Source of the DNA: JAGTRP01 sp050259815 | Lineage (GTDB): Bacteria > Pseudomonadota > Gammaproteobacteria > Burkholderiales > Rhodocyclaceae | NCBI GenBank assembly: GCA_050259815.1 | Contig: JBLNBI010000419.1 | Location: 1 to 24,505, forward strand | Direction of reading: 5' to 3' | DNA length: 24,505 nucleotides | Shown: in pieces, positions 22,436-24,505 of the stretch | Layout of the letters: each line of letters opens with the position of its first letter | Numbering within the stretch: position 1 is the first letter of the stretch | The notes under the pieces: model-generated | Seen by the model: the letters and a program-made list of their open reading frames with translations, nothing else | The model's database searches: none | Told to the model about the DNA's origin: nothing | Made by a program: the position numbers and the translations under genes

Positions 22436-24403
22436 ATGGGTCCGGTACAGCGTTTCTCCTGGCTTCGACGGCACCGGTTGCTGGTTATCCTGCTCCTGCT
22501 GCCCGTCGTAATCCTGGCCGCGGGGGAGATCGCCGGCTGGCCCTTCCTGCGGGCGCCGGCGGAGCGCCTGATGACCCGCCAGATGGAGCGGCCGGTACGC
22601 ATCGACGCTCCCTTCCGCATCCGCTTCGTGGGCGGACTGCGCCTGGATGCCCACGGGCTGTGGATCGCCGCCCCGCCCGAATTCGATGTTCCCCATTTCC
22701 TGGACGCGGACGATATCCACGTCCGCATGCGCTACGGCGACCTCTGGCACTTCCGGGAATCCGGCCGCCTGCGCATCGCCGTTCTCGACGTAGGCCGACT
22801 GGACGCCCGCATGCTGCGCAACCGGAACGACGCCACCTGGCGGTTCGGCAAGCAGGAAACCCAAACCGAACGGCCGGAGCTGCCGGTGGTGGACCTCCTC
22901 GGGGTCCGGCAGGGCAAAGTCGTCTTCCGCGACCCGGAGCTGGAAGCCGACCTCAACGCCACCTTCGACACCCGGGAAGGCGCTGACGCCAAGGAACCGG
23001 CCACCCACCTGGGCGTCCAGGGCCGGTTCCGCGGCCGTCCCCTCGACGGGGAGCTGGCCAGCTCCGGCTGGCTGCCGGCCACCGCCCAGGGAGCCGGCGC
23101 GCCGCCGGTATCGGCCAAAGGCTGGCTGACCTACGGCCCGGTGCGGGCCGATTTCGAAGGCAATGTGAAAGACCTGTTCGGCCAGCGGGACATCGCCGGG
23201 AATATCACCGTGAAGGGTCCGTCCCTGGGCATCCTCGGGCAACTGGTGGGGTCGCCCCTGCCCACCACCTCCCCATTCTCCCTTCAGGGCCGGATAGAGA
23301 AGGACAAGGACGTGTGGCGGGCTGCCGTGGAGAAGGGCCGGATCGGCGCCAGCGACCTGGCGGCCCGGTTCAGCTACGATCCCGGCGCCAAGCCGCCCAG
23401 GCTGGAAGGAGACCTGCGGGGCGCCAGGCTGGTGCTGGCCGACCTGGGGCCGGCCTTCGGCACCCGCAGCGCGGAGGGCACCCCCATCCGCCGCCGGCCG
23501 GGGCACCTCATCCCCGACCGCCCCCTGGACCTGTCTTCCCTGAAAAATCTCCAGGCCCACGTGACGGTGAACCTGGACGAGGTGGACCTGGGCAAGGCCT
23601 TCCGGGAGCCCATACGCCCCTTCAAGGCCACCCTTACCCTGGAGGAAAGCCGGCTGGGGCTCGCCAAGGTGGATGCCCGCACGGCCAAGGGGCGCCTGAG
23701 CGGCGACATCTCCGTCGATGCCCAGCAGAAGACGCCCCAGTGGCGTGCCGACCTGGCCTGGGAAGGCATCCGCCTGCAGGACTGGATCCGGGGAGCCAAG
23801 GCCCGCGCCGCCACGGGGGACGGCGACCGCCCGCCCTATTTCACCGGCACCCTGCTGGGCCGGGCCAAGCTGGTCGGGGAGGGCAAATCCACCGCCGAGG
23901 TGTTGAGTTCCCTGGACGGCGAAATCACCCTGTCCGTACGCAACGGCAGTTTGTCCCATCTGGTCATCGAAGTCCTCGGCCTGGACTTGGCCCAGGGGCT
24001 CGGGGTGGTGCTGCGGGGCGACGAGGACTTGCCCATGCAGTGTGCAGTCATGGATCTCCACGCGAAGAACGGGGTGATCGCTCCCAAGGTCGCCCTGATC
24101 GACACGCCGGTCACCCTGGTGCTGGCGGACGGGACCGTCAACCTCTCCCGGGAAAGCCTGGATCTGCGCCTCACCGCTAAGCCCAAGAACGTCTCCCCCT
24201 TCACCGTGCGCTCCCCCATCCGGGTACGGGGCAGCTTCGACGACCTGAAGGCGGCGCCGGAGTCCGGCCCCATCGCGGCCCGGGTCCTGGGGGGCGTGGC
24301 CCTGGCCTTCGTGAATCCCCTGGCCGCCATCCTCCCCTTCATCGATCCCGGGGATTCCCAGGAGTCGCCCTGCGCCAAGGTCCTCGCCAGCCTGAGACAT
24401 TGA
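22436..24403 (+). CDS. AsmA family envelope protein
   Basis: The protein has 655 residues and starts at ATG 22436, with GGAGGG a few bases upstream. One N-terminal inner-membrane helix lies at about residues 14-36 (LLVILLLLPVVILAAG). A periplasmic beta-rich AsmA body follows: RLMTRQMERPVRID after the anchor, then repeated strand motifs. The conserved C-terminal AsmA region has LDGEITLSVRNGSLSHLVIEV (shown in part), VLGLDLAQGL, DLHAKNGVIAPKVALIDT, LRLTAKPKN and SPIRVRGSFDDLKAAPE, ending near SPCAKVLASL. AsmA-like proteins are proposed to carry phospholipids across the periplasm. The specific role here is unknown. It is divergent from recA across a 387-bp gap. Confidence 0.88.
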   Translation: MGPVQRFSWLRRHRLLVILLLLPVVILAAGEIAGWPFLRAPAERLMTRQMERPVRIDAPFRIRFVGGLRLDAHGLWIAAPPEFDVPHFLDADDIHVRMRYGDLWHFRESGRLRIAVLDVGRLDARMLRNRNDATWRFGKQETQTERPELPVVDLLGVRQGKVVFRDPELEADLNATFDTREGADAKEPATHLGVQGRFRGRPLDGELASSGWLPATAQGAGAPPVSAKGWLTYGPVRADFEGNVKDLFGQRDIAGNITVKGPSLGILGQLVGSPLPTTSPFSLQGRIEKDKDVWRAAVEKGRIGASDLAARFSYDPGAKPPRLEGDLRGARLVLADLGPAFGTRSAEGTPIRRRPGHLIPDRPLDLSSLKNLQAHVTVNLDEVDLGKAFREPIRPFKATLTLEESRLGLAKVDARTAKGRLSGDISVDAQQKTPQWRADLAWEGIRLQDWIRGAKARAATGDGDRPPYFTGTLLGRAKLVGEGKSTAEVLSSLDGEITLSVRNGSLSHLVIEVLGLDLAQGLGVVLRGDEDLPMQCAVMDLHAKNGVIAPKVALIDTPVTLVLADGTVNLSRESLDLRLTAKPKNVSPFTVRSPIRVRGSFDDLKAAPESGPIAARVLGGVALAFVNPLAAILPFIDPGDSQESPCAKVLASLRH

Positions 24404-24463
24404 CCGGGCAAAGCCGGCGGCCCGGCGGCGTAAAATGCGGTTCCCGCCGCCCCACCGCCCGCC

Positions 24464-24505
24464 ATGACCGCCCGGCCTCCCGCCTTCATCTATTCTCCGC
24501 CGCCC
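24464..24505 (+). CDS. Possible start of a further gene, cut by the window end
   Basis: An ATG at 24464 opens a frame (MTARPPAFIYSPPP) that runs off the window. Upstream is a TAAAAT -10-like box (24431-24436) without a clear -35, and no good ribosome site. Only 14 codons are visible, so neither product nor reality can be judged. Confidence 0.3.
   Translation, partial: MTARPPAFIYSPPP

Noticed and set aside
22322..24400. 692-codon open frame antisense to the AsmA-family gene
   Set aside because: The plus-strand frame has a ribosome site, membrane anchor and AsmA motifs; the antisense translation is Gly/Gln/Pro-rich without recognisable domains.
24400..24436. TTGACC and TAAAAT as a promoter for the gene at the window end
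   Set aside because: The spacer would be 25 bp, too long for sigma-70, and TTGACC overlaps the AsmA-family stop codon; only the -10-like box is mentioned.

Overview
The window is 24.5 kb of dense, GC-rich chromosomal DNA with no rRNA, tRNA, CRISPR array, insertion sequence or phage gene that I can see. Gene content points to a betaproteobacterium, most likely a motile Rhodocyclales member of the Azospira/Dechloromonas kind. The supporting evidence is the MidA-type methyltransferase, pteridine reductase and TtcA neighbourhood; the rpoN-hpf-ptsN-hprK order; the NDUFA9-type atypical SDR next to cca; and the DUF748 and AsmA proteins. The genus-level guess is inference.

Left part (1-8.9 kb): the end of a MalY/PatB-type PLP enzyme overlaps a small membrane protein. 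Then come 5-formyltetrahydrofolate cyclo-ligase, a divergent Slt-type lytic transglycosylase, a large envelope DUF748 protein, an atypical SDR of the complex I NDUFA9 type, the tRNA CCA-adding enzyme and a small DUF2905 membrane protein. Next (8.9-12.9 kb) are an alpha/beta hydrolase, a small YjfB-type motility protein with its own sigma-28-like promoter, a MidA-like methyltransferase, and a divergent pteridine reductase-ttcA pair.

Middle (12.9-16.3 kb) is the most unusual block. It holds a class III cyclase-like domain that has lost key catalytic residues and is fused to an FHA domain. Facing it across a shared bidirectional terminator is a two-gene operon for two exported proteins: a caspase-fold protease with an intact His/Cys dyad, and a CsgG/HfaB-like protein. 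I consider this the best candidate for an under-described system.

Right part (16.3-22.4 kb) is a long minus-strand run transcribed right to left: recA, recX, lptB, rpoN, hpf, ptsN and hprK, then a PsiF-type periplasmic protein ending at a hairpin terminator. Most junctions overlap or have gaps under 65 bp, so DNA repair, LPS export, sigma-54, ribosome hibernation and PTS-Ntr genes may share transcripts. About 260 bp upstream of recA sits a well-formed sigma-70 promoter overlapped by a 16-bp LexA operator, implying an unusually long recA leader. The window closes with an AsmA-family envelope protein and the first codons of a possible further gene.
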